A stretch of 64,000 nt of DNA. Source: Deltaproteobacteria bacterium. Lineage in GTDB: Bacteria > Desulfobacterota > Binatia > UTPRO1. The DNA lies in contig JADYZW010000051.1 of assembly GCA_020852955.1 (NCBI GenBank), positions 1-64,000 of the forward strand. Reading direction: 5' to 3'. The notes under the pieces were generated by a model, which was given only the letters and a program-made list of their open reading frames with translations, was not told where the DNA came from and made no database searches. Below, in pieces: positions 1-8,962 of this stretch; the first letter of the stretch is position 1; every line of letters begins with the position of its first letter. The position numbers and the translations under genes are program-made.

Positions 1-1
1 C

Positions 2-97
2 GGCGCCGACGAGTGGGCGATCCGCGGCCTCTGGACGCCGCAAGGCGACAAGGGCTGGAAGCTCTCCAACAAAGCGACCTTCCTGCCGGTCCCGTAA
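2..97 (+). CDS. C-terminal end of an unidentified protein (truncated by the window edge)
   Basis: An open frame enters from the left edge and ends at TAA 95-97. The last 31 residues (GADEWAIRGLWTPQGDKGWK and a short tail ending in LPVP) have a natural amino-acid mix rather than the Arg/Ala-rich look of a shadow frame. A perfect 16-bp hairpin follows 17 bases after the stop, as expected for the end of a transcription unit. Too little is visible to name a family. Confidence 0.6.
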   Translation, partial: GADEWAIRGLWTPQGDKGWKLSNKATFLPVP

Positions 98-114
98 CCT
101 CGTCCCGGACGCGG

Positions 115-150
115 GCGGATCGCCGTCGACCCACGTCGACGGCGATCCGC
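115..150. terminator. Perfect 16-bp hairpin between convergent genes
   Basis: GCGGATCGCCGTCGAC at 115-130 is exactly complementary to 135-150, with a four-base loop (CCAC). It lies between a plus-strand gene ending at 97 and a minus-strand gene ending at 210, so it could stop transcription from both sides. There is no U-tract on either side, so this is a strong hairpin rather than a textbook intrinsic terminator. Confidence 0.65.
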
Positions 151-209
151 GCTCGCGCGGCGGGCCGCTCGCGGGCTCTCGTGGGCGGGGTGATGGCGGC
201 GGGGAGCCC

Positions 210-1832
210 TCAGGGCGCGTCGGCGGCGAGGCGCGCCCGCGCCCGGGCGAGGTTGCCGGCGACCAAGGAACGGGACGGCCAGTCCGGCGGCGCCAGCGCG
301 AGCGCCCGCTCGTAGTCGGCGGCGGCGCCGGCGAAGTCTCCGAGCGCCTGCCGGGCCCAGCCGCGGTTGTTGTAGGCGTCCGGCTCGTCGGGACGGAGGG
401 CGATCACCGTGGCGTGATCGCCCTCGGCGCCGACGTAGTCGCCCCGCTCGTGCCTGACGTTGCCGCGGTTGAAGTAGGCGAGCGGCCAGCGGGGATTGCA
501 GCGAATCGCCGCGTCGTAGTCGGCGAGCGCCGCCTCGGGATCGGTCCTGGCGAATCCTCGGTTGGTGTAGGCGATCCAGTTGCAGGGATCGAGCGCGAGG
601 ACGTGGTTCCAGAGCGTCATCGAGTCGTGCCAGATGCGCGTCTGCCGGAAGGTGAGCGACCCGAGGAGGGCGATCGATGCGAGGCTTGCGACGACGACTG
701 GCCAGGCGCGGCCGGCCGCGGCCGACCGTGACCAGGCGCGTGCGAGCCCGGCGGTCGCGAGAGCGGTCAAGGGGAGGCCGGCGAGATAGCTGTAGCGGTC
801 GGCGACGAGCTGCGGTCCCGTCTGCGCGAGGCCGAGGACGGGAGCGACGATCGCGACGTAGGCGACCCAGGTCGCAAGGAGCCATGGCCGGCGGCGCCGC
901 TCCCGGAACGCGAGCACGGTTACCGCCGCGACGGTCGCGAGGGCGAGGAGGAAGCGCGGAGCCGTCGGGTCGAGCGGGGTTGTGAAGAGGTGGGCCGGCT
1001 GGAGCCCGAAAGGCCAGAGGCTCTGCGCGACGTAGAAGCAGAGCCCGTAGGCGGCCTGCCCGATCCGCGCCGCGAGCGGGTGGTCGCTGAACGAGCGCAT
1101 CTCCGGGACGCTCCGTTGCGCCACGAGGGCGATCACCGCGGCGACTGCCGCGAGCCCGACGATCGGAATCTTCTCGCGCAGCGCCCGGCGGCGGAGCGGA
1201 TACCAATCGAGGATCAGCACGACGGCAGGGAAGGTGATGGCCCAGGCTTTCGCCGCGAGCGAGAGTGCGAGCGCGACGAGCATGCCGGCCCGTCCGGCGC
1301 GGCGGCGCTCGGGAGGCGCTGGCGCGGTGCGGAGGTAGAGGAGGAGCGCCGTGAGCCAGAAGCAGCCCGAGAGCACGTCGCGGCGCTCGGTCGCCCAGGC
1401 AACCGACTCGACCCGCAGCGGGTGGACCGCGAACCAGAGCGAGCCGACCGCGGCCGCCCAGGGAAGGATGCGTTCCGACGTGCCGGCGAGGCGCGCGAGC
1501 AGGCGGCGCAGCAGCAGCCAGACGAGCACCGCGTTCGCCGCGTGCAGCAGGAGGTTCCCGAGGTGGTAGCCACGCGCGTCCATTCCCCAGACGGCGTGAT
1601 CGAGCGCGAACGACAACCAGGTGAGCGGCTGCCAGTGACCGCCCCGGGTCGTGGTGAGCATCCACGAGAGATGCGTCCAGGAGAGCCCGCGGTAGTGCTG
1701 GTTGCCCGTGAGGTTCAGGTCGTCGTCCCAGTCGACGAAGTCGTTCGCGAGCGTCGGCGCGAAGCTCGCCGTGACGACCAGTACGATGGCGACGGCGATC
1801 GGCCAGGAGGCGCGGCGACGTTCGTCGGACAC
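210..1832 (-). CDS. Polytopic membrane protein with TPR tail, glycosyltransferase (GT-C)-like
   Basis: A 540-residue protein starting at GTG (MSDERRRASWPI). A first membrane segment is followed by an extracytoplasmic stretch containing FVDWDDDLNLTGN and GHWQPLTWLSFALDH, then about ten more hydrophobic segments, then tetratricopeptide repeats (TNRGFARTDPEAALADYDAA, FNRGNVRHERGDYVGAEGDH, NNRGWARQALGDFAGAAADY). This layout is typical of bacterial TMTC/ArnT-like proteins thought to be lipid-linked sugar transferases; the conserved acidic pair after the first membrane segment fits a GT-C fold. The substrate cannot be told. It starts 44 bases after the WD40 lipoprotein gene ends, so the two are probably cotranscribed. 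The open frame continues upstream in Arg-rich shadow sequence; the GTG at the hydrophobic N-terminus is the natural start. Confidence 0.8.
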   Translation of the reverse strand: MSDERRRASWPIAVAIVLVVTASFAPTLANDFVDWDDDLNLTGNQHYRGLSWTHLSWMLTTTRGGHWQPLTWLSFALDHAVWGMDARGYHLGNLLLHAANAVLVWLLLRRLLARLAGTSERILPWAAAVGSLWFAVHPLRVESVAWATERRDVLSGCFWLTALLLYLRTAPAPPERRRAGRAGMLVALALSLAAKAWAITFPAVVLILDWYPLRRRALREKIPIVGLAAVAAVIALVAQRSVPEMRSFSDHPLAARIGQAAYGLCFYVAQSLWPFGLQPAHLFTTPLDPTAPRFLLALATVAAVTVLAFRERRRRPWLLATWVAYVAIVAPVLGLAQTGPQLVADRYSYLAGLPLTALATAGLARAWSRSAAAGRAWPVVVASLASIALLGSLTFRQTRIWHDSMTLWNHVLALDPCNWIAYTNRGFARTDPEAALADYDAAIRCNPRWPLAYFNRGNVRHERGDYVGAEGDHATVIALRPDEPDAYNNRGWARQALGDFAGAAADYERALALAPPDWPSRSLVAGNLARARARLAADAP

Positions 1833-1876
1833 GCGCGCTCCGCTGCCACGACGGTCGGCGCCGGACAAGCCCCGGG

Positions 1877-2980
1877 CTAGCGTTCGCCCCGGCTTCCCGG
1901 AACCACGTCCCATGCGGCGAGCTCGCCGTCGTTGTCGGCGACGAGGAGCGTCGGACCGGCTCCCCAGGCGAGGGCCGTGATGCTGGCCTGGTGCCAGGCG
2001 AAGGTGTGGCGGACGACGGCGTCGGGCAGGCTCATGACCCGGACGACGTTCCGGTCGTCGGAGACGGCCGCGAGCCGACCATCGGTCGCGAGCGCGAAGC
2101 GCGCGGTCGCCGCGTGCAGGTCCGCTTCGCGGACGAGCGCCCCGCTCGCAACGTCGAAGAGGCGCACGCGACCGTCGCGCGCGGCGACGACCAGCGTGTC
2201 GTCGAGGAACCCGAGACCCGTGATTTCCTGCGTCGACGGCGTCAGCACCGCCGGCCGCGCGTCTTTGGCTCCGGAGAGATCGACGATCGCGATCGTGCCG
2301 ATCTCGGTCCCGACTGCGCCGCGCCGACCGGTTCGATCGAAGGCGAGCTCGACGATCCGGCCCTCGACCGGAAGGGTACGGATGACCCGGCCGGTCGCGG
2401 CGTCGAGGAGCCGCGCCTTGCCGTCGCCGGCGCTCGCGATCATCAGTGCCGCTCCATCCGGCGACCAGACGACGTCGTTCACCATGCCCGTGTGTCCGGG
2501 GGCCTCGAACTCGCCGAGGACCGCGCCGCTCGCCAGATCGTACCGGATCAAGCGGTCCTCGACCGCGAAGAGGGTCGTCGCGCCGTCGGGGGAGACGGCC
2601 AGCGCCTGGGGGCCTTCGCGCTCGCCGACGGCGGGTTCGTGTTCCTCGGTCGGGATCGGCGCGAAGGGGTGCCCGAAGGCCACGGCGGGGAGCGTCCAGG
2701 CCGTCGGCTCGACGTCGAGGAGGGCGATCAAGAGGATCGTGCCGTCGGGGCTCGCGGTCATGGTCGTCGTGCCGCGCCGGAAGGAGACGGTGCAGCGGGG
2801 CGCCGCGCCGTCGGGCCCGCGCCGCTCGGGCCGAGCGCAGCGCGGGTGCGTGGCCTCGCCCGTCTGCGTGCGGAAGGGTCCCGTCGGCGGGAGGTCGACG
2901 ATGCGGGCCGGGTGCGGGGCGCAGCTCGCCGCGACGGCGGCGGCGAAGACGAGGCTGCGGGCGGCGGCTCTCCGGGGCAT
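1877..2980 (-). CDS. WD40-type beta-propeller lipoprotein
   Basis: A 367-residue protein. The N-terminus is a lipoprotein signal: basic start, hydrophobic core, and lipobox VAASC with Cys at about residue 20. The rest consists of repeated blades such as SPDGTILLIALLDVEPTAWT, SPDGATTLFAVEDRLIRYDL and SPDGAALMIASAGDGKARLL, the SPDG turn and terminal hydrophobic strand being typical of WD40/YVTN-like propellers. It is probably anchored in the membrane and acts as a binding scaffold; no catalytic residues are evident. A plausible sigma70-like promoter sits just upstream. The next gene on the same strand encodes the TPR membrane protein. Confidence 0.8.
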   Translation of the reverse strand: MPRRAAARSLVFAAAVAASCAPHPARIVDLPPTGPFRTQTGEATHPRCARPERRGPDGAAPRCTVSFRRGTTTMTASPDGTILLIALLDVEPTAWTLPAVAFGHPFAPIPTEEHEPAVGEREGPQALAVSPDGATTLFAVEDRLIRYDLASGAVLGEFEAPGHTGMVNDVVWSPDGAALMIASAGDGKARLLDAATGRVIRTLPVEGRIVELAFDRTGRRGAVGTEIGTIAIVDLSGAKDARPAVLTPSTQEITGLGFLDDTLVVAARDGRVRLFDVASGALVREADLHAATARFALATDGRLAAVSDDRNVVRVMSLPDAVVRHTFAWHQASITALAWGAGPTLLVADNDGELAAWDVVPGSRGER

Positions 2981-2988
2981 CGCGGACC

Positions 2989-3016
2989 TCTATACCGATG
3001 CAGTTTTCGCTTCCAA
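2989..3016 (-). promoter_or_regulatory. Candidate sigma70-type promoter for the WD40 lipoprotein gene
   Basis: Read on the minus strand, TTGGAA (3016-3011) and TATAGA (2994-2989) are separated by 16 bases, each matching four of six consensus bases. The -10 lies 8 bases before the ATG at 2980, which would leave an extremely short leader. Support is by pattern only. Confidence 0.35.
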
Positions 3017-3095
3017 GCCTGGGGACAGGACCGCTATGGTGCGGCCGCTGGCCCATCACCCGGCCCCTCGACCGGGGCTACGTCGTCAGAGCCGA

Positions 3096-6000
3096 ATGAG
3101 GGGTGCCGTGAGAGTGATCCGAACGCTGATCGTGTCTGTGCTGCTCGGCGCCGCCGCGGCGGACCCCGTTGTCGCGCAGACCTTGACGCGCGGCCCGTTG
3201 ATCCAGAATCCCGCCGCCCTCACGACCACGATGACGATCCTGTGGTGGACCGACGTCGCCGGCGACAGCACCGTCGAGTACGGCACGACCCCCGCGCTCG
3301 GCTCGTCGGCCGACGTGGGGCAGGCCGCGAGCTGCGAGATCGGCGCCGCCGGCACCTGCCACACCGTGCCGCTCACCGGCCTCCTTCCGAACACGCGATA
3401 CTACTACCGGCTCCTGACCAATGGCGCCCAGGTCCTCGCGACCACCTACTTCCGGACGTTCCAGGTGCCGAGCGACACCAGCGAGCTCTACTTCACGGTG
3501 CTCGGCGACTGGGGACAGGGCACGAGCGCGCAGGGGCAGATCGGCAACAATCTCAATGCCGACGACCCGCCGCTGCTCTTCACCGTCGGCGACAACGCCT
3601 ACACGAACGGCACCCAGTCCGACTGGGACAACAACGTCTTCATCCCGCAATTCAAGAACGGCATCCTGCGCCGCGCCGTGTTCGTGCCGGCGCTCGGCAA
3701 CCATGACCTCAACAACGTCGGGGCGTCGAACTGGGCGAGCTCCGTCGAGATCAAGATGCATGCCCTGCCGCGGAACGCGCCGGCGGGTCAGGAGGAGCGC
3801 TACTTCTCCTTCGACGACGGGAACGCGCACTTCGTCGTGCTCGACTCGAACCCGCCGGGCGTGAACGCGACCCAGACCGCGTGGCTCGCGAGCGACCTCG
3901 CGAGCACGACCCGCAAGTGGAAGTTCGTCTTCCTGCACCACACGCCCTACTCGTGCGCGACCGGGTTCGCGTCGATCGGCAGCGACCACAACGTGCGCGC
4001 CACCTGGGGTCCGATCTTCGAGCAGTACGGCGTCGACATCGTCTTCCTCGGCCACGATCACAGCTACGAGCGCTCGCAGGCGGTCGACGATTACGTGGTC
4101 GGCGGCGGCAGCGGCGCGGACGGGAAGCGCACGTACTACGTCATGACGGGCGGCGGCGGCGCCGCGCTCGACGGCGCCTGCTCGGTCGACGACGGCGGTC
4201 CGTACGGCGTCGGCCTCACGCACGCAAAGGAATACTGTCCGTGGCTCGCCACCGACTGCTCGAACGGCGTCGACAGCCAGTACTGCAGCTTCTCGAGGTA
4301 CCAGCACGCGGAGGTGCGGATCGCCAACGACGCGGTGCTGACCCTCAAGGCGATCGACAACAACGACGCGGTCTTCGACACCTTCGCCATCGACAAGACG
4401 AGCCTCTGCGGGAACGGCGCGGTCGAGTCCGGCGAGCAGTGCGACCAGGGCGCGGCGAACGGCACGTCGCTTTCATGCTGCGGCCCGTCCTGTCAGTTCG
4501 TGGCGGTCGGCGCTACGTGCCGGGCGGTGGCCGGCCCGTGCGACGTCGCGGAGACGTGCAGCGGCGCGTCCGGCGCGTGTCCGGCGGACGGTGTCGCGTC
4601 GGCGGCGACGGTCTGCCGCGCGTCCCCGGGCGGCTGCGACCCCGCCGAGTTCTGCACCGGCGCGAGCACGGCATGTCCGTCGGACACCATCGCCGGCGCC
4701 GGCGCCGTCTGCCGCGCCTCGGCCGGCGCGTGCGATCCGGAAGAAGCCTGCGACGGCGTGTCGAGCGCGTGCCCGGCCGACGCCAAGTCGACGGCCCCCT
4801 GCCGGAACGCGAGCGATCTCTGCGACGCGGTCGAGAGCTGCGACGGCGTCTCCAACGGATGTCCGCCCGACGCGCTCGCACCGGGCGGCGTGCCGTGCCG
4901 GGTCGCGATCGACGGCTGCGACGTGACCGAGTCCTGCACCGGCGCGAGCGCGTCGTGCCCGCCCGACGGCTTCGCGGCGGCGGGTGTCGTGTGCCGTCCG
5001 GTGGTCGGCGTCTGCGACGTCGCCGAGACCTGCAGCGGTGTCGGTCCTTCGTGCCCCGCCGACGGCTTCGCCGCCGACACCGTCACGTGCCGCCCCGCGG
5101 CGAGCATCTGCGATGCCGCCGAGCGGTGTACGGGCGTGGGCGCCCCCTGTCCCGCCGACGGCTTCGCGCCCGCCTCGACGGTGTGCCGGCCGGCTGCGTC
5201 GGTGTGCGACGCGACGGAGCACTGCACCGGCGCGAGCAGCGCGTGTCCGGCGGACGCGTTCGCTTCCGCGTCGACGGTGTGCCGTCCCGCGGCATCCGCA
5301 TGCGACGCGGCGGAGCGCTGCACGGGCGCGGCGGTCGCCTGTCCCGCGGATGCGGTCGCGTCCTCGAGTACGGTGTGCCGCCCGGCGAGCGGCGTCTGCG
5401 ACGTCGCCGAGGAGTGCGACGGCGCGACGACCACGTGCCCGCCGAACGGGTTCGCGGCGTCGAGCACGGTGTGTCGTCCGGCGAGCGGTGTCTGCGACCT
5501 CGCCGAGCGTTGCACCGGCAGCTCCGCCGTCTGTCCGGGCGACGGCTTCGCGGGCAACGCCGTGGCGTGTCGCGTCGCCGTCGGCGTGTGCGACGCCGTC
5601 GAGACGTGCAGCGGGACGTCGGCGAGCTGTCCTGCCGACGGGTACCTCCCGCCCACCGTCGAGTGCCGGCCGGCCGCCGGCGCGTGCGACGCGTCCGAGC
5701 AGTGTACGGGCGCGGGCGCCGACTGTCCTGGCGACACCGGCCAGCCCGACGGCGACGAGGACGGCGTCTGCGACATGGAGGACCTCTGCCCGGGCGAGGC
5801 GGATCCCTCCCAGGCCGACACCGACGGCGACGGCCTCGGCGACGCCTGCGATCCGTGCACGAACGGCGACGCGATCCTGGCCGTGAAGGCGAAGCTCACC
5901 ATGCAGAGGCTCGCGCTCCCGCTCGGCGACGATCGGTTCAAGCTGTCGGGGACGATGACGATGCCCTCGGGAGCGATCGATCCGTCGCTCGACGGGCTTC

Positions 6001-6389
6001 GCGTCCTCATCGTCGACGCCAACGGCCAGACGATCGTCGACGCCACCGTCCCGCCCGGCGCCTACAGCGCCGCCGCCGCATCGGGCTGGAGGGCCAACGG
6101 TCCGCGGACCACGTTCGCGTACAAGAACAAGGGCGGCACGATTCCCTCGCTCGCCGGGATCGACAAGGTGGTGTTGAAGCGGAGCTTGAAGGTTCCCGGG
6201 CAGGTGAGGTTCAACCTGTCGGCGGTCGGCGGTAGCTTCCCGTTGCCGGGCCTCCTCCCGCTGACGGCGACGGTCATTTTCGACCCGCCGTATGCCTCGA
6301 CCAATCAGTGCGGCGACGCCGTGTTCCCGGGACCGGGGCGGCCGGCGTGCGCGTTCACGGCGCCGGTCGGGACGATCAAGTGCAAGTGA
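3096..6389 (+). CDS. Secreted purple-acid-phosphatase-like metallophosphoesterase with 13 Cys-rich repeats
   Basis: A 1,097-residue protein. After a signal peptide (to about residue 28) comes a fibronectin III-like domain (TRGPLIQNPAALTTTMTILW) as in purple acid phosphatases, then a calcineurin-like phosphoesterase domain with all metal-binding blocks: GDWG (Asp at about 138), GDNAY, GNHD, HHTPY and GHDHSYE. A CGNGAVESGEQCD myxobacterial-type Cys module precedes 13 tandem ~32-residue Cys-rich repeats (separate entry). A thrombospondin type 3-like calcium motif (DTDGDGLGDACD) and a ~165-residue C-terminal domain of unknown function follow. It is probably secreted or surface-displayed and hydrolyses phosphoesters. 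The ATG at 3096 is used here; a GTG at 3108 preceded by GAGGGG is an equally good start. The frame is open far upstream, but that part is a shadow of the opposite-strand gene. Confidence 0.85.
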   Translation: MRGAVRVIRTLIVSVLLGAAAADPVVAQTLTRGPLIQNPAALTTTMTILWWTDVAGDSTVEYGTTPALGSSADVGQAASCEIGAAGTCHTVPLTGLLPNTRYYYRLLTNGAQVLATTYFRTFQVPSDTSELYFTVLGDWGQGTSAQGQIGNNLNADDPPLLFTVGDNAYTNGTQSDWDNNVFIPQFKNGILRRAVFVPALGNHDLNNVGASNWASSVEIKMHALPRNAPAGQEERYFSFDDGNAHFVVLDSNPPGVNATQTAWLASDLASTTRKWKFVFLHHTPYSCATGFASIGSDHNVRATWGPIFEQYGVDIVFLGHDHSYERSQAVDDYVVGGGSGADGKRTYYVMTGGGGAALDGACSVDDGGPYGVGLTHAKEYCPWLATDCSNGVDSQYCSFSRYQHAEVRIANDAVLTLKAIDNNDAVFDTFAIDKTSLCGNGAVESGEQCDQGAANGTSLSCCGPSCQFVAVGATCRAVAGPCDVAETCSGASGACPADGVASAATVCRASPGGCDPAEFCTGASTACPSDTIAGAGAVCRASAGACDPEEACDGVSSACPADAKSTAPCRNASDLCDAVESCDGVSNGCPPDALAPGGVPCRVAIDGCDVTESCTGASASCPPDGFAAAGVVCRPVVGVCDVAETCSGVGPSCPADGFAADTVTCRPAASICDAAERCTGVGAPCPADGFAPASTVCRPAASVCDATEHCTGASSACPADAFASASTVCRPAASACDAAERCTGAAVACPADAVASSSTVCRPASGVCDVAEECDGATTTCPPNGFAASSTVCRPASGVCDLAERCTGSSAVCPGDGFAGNAVACRVAVGVCDAVETCSGTSASCPADGYLPPTVECRPAAGACDASEQCTGAGADCPGDTGQPDGDEDGVCDMEDLCPGEADPSQADTDGDGLGDACDPCTNGDAILAVKAKLTMQRLALPLGDDRFKLSGTMTMPSGAIDPSLDGLRVLIVDANGQTIVDATVPPGAYSAAAASGWRANGPRTTFAYKNKGGTIPSLAGIDKVVLKRSLKVPGQVRFNLSAVGGSFPLPGLLPLTATVIFDPPYASTNQCGDAVFPGPGRPACAFTAPVGTIKCK
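4518..5741 (+). repeat. 13 tandem ~32-residue Cys-rich repeats inside the phosphoesterase gene
   Basis: Each unit follows C-R-x(5)-C-D-x-x-E-x-C-x-G-x(4)-C-P-x-(D/N), for example CRPAASVCDATEHCTGASSA. Four cysteines recur at fixed spacing. Two early units are slightly shorter or diverged (CRNASDLCDAVESC). Units 6-12 are the most similar to each other, indicating recent duplication. The pattern resembles disintegrin-like or Stigma1-type cysteine repeats found in secreted proteins of myxobacteria and related groups. Confidence 0.9.
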
Positions 6390-6429
6390 CGCGCTGGCGA
6401 GCCGCCGTCGGCGCGGATAGAGGAGGACG

Positions 6430-7329
6430 ATGTCGAAGGACGTCGTGCGCCTCGCGAAAGCGGGCGCCATCGCCACCATCACGCTCAACCGTCCCGAGAA
6501 GGCGAATACGCTTCGCCCGGAGGTGACCGACGGCCTCGACCGCGCGCTCGCCGACGCCAACCGCGACGACGCCGTCAAGGTGATCGTCCTCCAGGGCGCC
6601 GGCGACAACTTCTGCGGCGGCTTCGATTTCTCGAGCGGCCTCGACCACTATGCGGCCATCGCCGAGCGCGACTACGACCCCGGCACGGACGTCCACCTGG
6701 TCATCAATAGGTACACGAGCTACCTCGCGAGCTTCATGGGGCTCTGGCGCGGCCTGAAGCCCTCGATCGCCAAGGTCCACGGCTACTGCGTTGGCGGCGG
6801 CTCCGAGCTCGCGCTCTGCGCCGATCTCGTGGTGGCATCGGATGACGCGCGCATAGGCACCCCGTACTCGCGCGTCTGGGGCTGCCACCTGACCGGCATG
6901 TGGGTGCACCGGCTGGGGTTGGCGAAGGCCAAGTACTACGCTCTCACCGGCGAATGGATCAGCGGCAAGGAGGCCGCCGCCATCGAGCTCGTCAATTTCT
7001 CGTATCCGCTGGAGGAACTCGACGCGCGCGTCCAGGCGCTCGCCGAGAAGCTCGCCCGGATCCCCCTCACGCAGCTCGTCGCGATGAAGCTCATCGTCAA
7101 TCAGGCGTACGACAACATGGGGCTCCAGAGCACCCAGACGCTCGGTCCGATCCTCGACGGGATCATGCGGAACACGCCCGAGGGCCGGGAGTTCGTGCGG
7201 GTCGCGAAGGCGGAAGGCGTGCGCGAGGCGGTGACGCGACGCGACGGGCCGTTCGGGGACTACTCGCAGGGGAGGCCGGAGGAGCAGCCGCGGAGGCGGA
7301 GCCGGATGGGGAGGGAGCGGAAGCCGTAG
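6430..7329 (+). CDS. Enoyl-CoA hydratase/isomerase (crotonase) family protein
   Basis: A 299-residue protein with a GAGGAGG ribosome site ahead of the ATG. The crotonase fold is clear: ITLNRPEKANTL near the N-terminus, the oxyanion-hole segment DNFCGGFDFSSG (about 58-69), and the second signature KVHGYCVGGGSELALCADLV (about 116-135). The family hydrates or isomerises acyl-CoAs. The Glu of the second catalytic position in classical hydratases is not obvious (the block reads YSRVWG), so substrate and exact reaction are open. The C-terminal ~20 residues are Arg/Pro/Glu-rich and probably disordered. It stands alone between the phosphoesterase and a convergent hypothetical gene. Confidence 0.88.
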   Translation: MSKDVVRLAKAGAIATITLNRPEKANTLRPEVTDGLDRALADANRDDAVKVIVLQGAGDNFCGGFDFSSGLDHYAAIAERDYDPGTDVHLVINRYTSYLASFMGLWRGLKPSIAKVHGYCVGGGSELALCADLVVASDDARIGTPYSRVWGCHLTGMWVHRLGLAKAKYYALTGEWISGKEAAAIELVNFSYPLEELDARVQALAEKLARIPLTQLVAMKLIVNQAYDNMGLQSTQTLGPILDGIMRNTPEGREFVRVAKAEGVREAVTRRDGPFGDYSQGRPEEQPRRRSRMGRERKP

Positions 7330-7386
7330 GCGCCATCACTCGCCGTCGCGGCTCCCGCCCGGGCGTGGCGCTGCGGGGACGGCGCG

Positions 7387-7947
7387 CTATCCCGCGCGGC
7401 CGACCGCCACGACGTAGACGTCCTCCGGTCCGAGCTCGAGCCCGAGCCAATCCTTGTTCTCTTCCTTCTTGGCGCGGACGAACTCGCGGTAGCCGCGGCC
7501 GGAGGTGATGGCGATGCCGGCAGCTTCGAAGGCGTCGTTGACGCTCGCGAGGTATCCGGGCGGCTCTTCGTCGGCGGCGAAGACGAAGATGCCGGGCTTC
7601 ATAGGGAAGCGGACGACGCTGTTGCTCTTGATCTCCCAGCCGGCGGCCTCGAAGACGCTCTGGATCTGCTTCTGGTAGGCGGCAGCCTCGGGGTTGTTCG
7701 GGACGGTCGCGAACCAGACGGGGCGGCCGGGGTTGTTCTGGAGCTTCTCGAGCATCGCCTGGCGCTGCTCGCCGGTGAGCGAGCGCGCCGCGGCCGCGCC
7801 GGCCGCGGCGCGCTCGGCGGAAGCGGCGGGCGCGTTCGTGGCCGCGGAGCGCAGGCGCGCGTTCTCGGCATTGATCGCGGTGATGTACCAGACGATGCCG
7901 ATGGCCAAGGCGAGGCCGACGATCCTGACAGCGACTCGAGAAGTCAT
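7387..7947 (-). CDS. Membrane-anchored hypothetical protein
   Basis: A 186-residue protein. An N-terminal membrane anchor (VRIVGLALAIGIVWYITAI) is followed by an Ala-rich linker (about 30-55) and a compact soluble domain containing GRPVWFATVPNNPEAAAYQK and GYREFVRAKKEENKDWLGLE. The domain has alternating strands and helices, including VFEAAGWEI and AFEAAGIAI, which look like two copies of one short motif. I do not recognise the family. It is probably an extracytoplasmic bitopic protein. It converges with the enoyl-CoA hydratase gene; the 57-base gap contains a weak inverted repeat (GCGCCA and TGGCGC). Confidence 0.75.
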   Translation of the reverse strand: MTSRVAVRIVGLALAIGIVWYITAINAENARLRSAATNAPAASAERAAAGAAAARSLTGEQRQAMLEKLQNNPGRPVWFATVPNNPEAAAYQKQIQSVFEAAGWEIKSNSVVRFPMKPGIFVFAADEEPPGYLASVNDAFEAAGIAITSGRGYREFVRAKKEENKDWLGLELGPEDVYVVAVGRAG

Positions 7948-8014
7948 CGTCGGATGCTCTTAGAGGAGAGCGGTCCCGGGGCGCAAGCCATGATCCGCGC
8001 GAAGCGCACGTCGC

Positions 8015-8896
8015 TCAAGACTTGCGGTTGGCCCAGGACGGCGGCTGGTCGGGCCGGAGGTCGTGCGGGCCGTGGGGCACGCCGAGCCGCCCTGGCGCCC
8101 ACCGCGGCGTCCACTCCGGCGGGAACCCCCGGTAGGGTCCGGCGTCGCCGTCGAGCTCGACTGCGACCCGCGCCGTCAGCTCGAGGAGCTCGTTCTCGAG
8201 GTGCCGGCGAAAGGCTTCGGTCGCGGCGGCGTCGGCGTCGGGGGCGATCCAGTAGGGGCCGCTGGCCAGGGTCAGTCGGCGATTGAAGAGCAGGGGGATC
8301 TGCGTGCGGTCCCAGGTGGGGAGCGTGAGGCCGCGTGCGTAGCGCGTCCGCACGAGCACGATCGGGGCGCGGCAGGCCTTCGCGATCGCGACCGCGCCCG
8401 GCTTCATCCGGTAGACGGGACCCTGCGAACCGTCGACGGTGAGGCCGTAGATCACCCGCGGCGTCGTCTCCATGTGCTCGATCAGGTCGGCGAGGACGTC
8501 GCGCCGCCGCGACTTCGAGCCCGACCCGCCGCGGAACACGACGAAGTTGCAGCGCCGGAGCATCTCGCTGATGACTTCGCCGAAGTCGCTGACGGAAGCC
8601 AGCGTGTGGCCGTGGAAATGGCGGTAGTTGTAGGCGACCGAGAAGACCTCTTCGTGCCAGAGCGCCGCGACGGCCCGATCGTGCCGATCGACGGCGCCGA
8701 AGAGGACCTCGTCGAGGCGGCGGCCGTCCTCATTCGAGGTTACGCGCACGAGCCACATGTAGGCCAGGTAGAGCCTCGGCAGCACGATCGCGGCGAGTCC
8801 GATCAGGAGGGCGGCGAGCCGGCGGCGCACACGCTTGACGAGCCGGGGAGGCTTCCGCGCATGGTCGCGGACGCGCGGATCGGATGTCGCGGGCAC
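8015..8896 (-). CDS. DUF374 lysophospholipid acyltransferase-like protein
   Basis: A 293-residue protein starting at GTG. After a basic N-terminus there is one membrane segment (about 24-52), then the DUF374/LPLAT fold. ALWHEEVFSVAY supplies the catalytic-type His, FRGGSGSKSRRRDVLADLIE resembles the family G-S-S-x-x-x-G block, and LTVDGSQGPVYRMKPGAVAI with ACRAPIVLV matches the D-G-P-x-G-P...K-P-G signature. Family members acylate glycolipid or phospholipid precursors at the inner membrane, often in lipid A or glycolipid pathways. The gene is divergent from the NAD synthetase pair with 66 bases between starts. Confidence 0.82.
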   Translation of the reverse strand: MPATSDPRVRDHARKPPRLVKRVRRRLAALLIGLAAIVLPRLYLAYMWLVRVTSNEDGRRLDEVLFGAVDRHDRAVAALWHEEVFSVAYNYRHFHGHTLASVSDFGEVISEMLRRCNFVVFRGGSGSKSRRRDVLADLIEHMETTPRVIYGLTVDGSQGPVYRMKPGAVAIAKACRAPIVLVRTRYARGLTLPTWDRTQIPLLFNRRLTLASGPYWIAPDADAAATEAFRRHLENELLELTARVAVELDGDAGPYRGFPPEWTPRWAPGRLGVPHGPHDLRPDQPPSWANRKS

Positions 8897-8962
8897 GGGC
8901 GCTGTCTATAGCACCATCGTCGCCTTGTCTTTCGCCCATCCCTACGTGACAATCCGGAGCGC

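Noticed and set aside
1932..3095. Upstream extension of the phosphoesterase frame to about 390 extra residues
   Set aside because: The extension is antisense to the WD40 lipoprotein gene, rich in Ser/Arg/Thr, and would bury a clear signal peptide in the middle of the protein.
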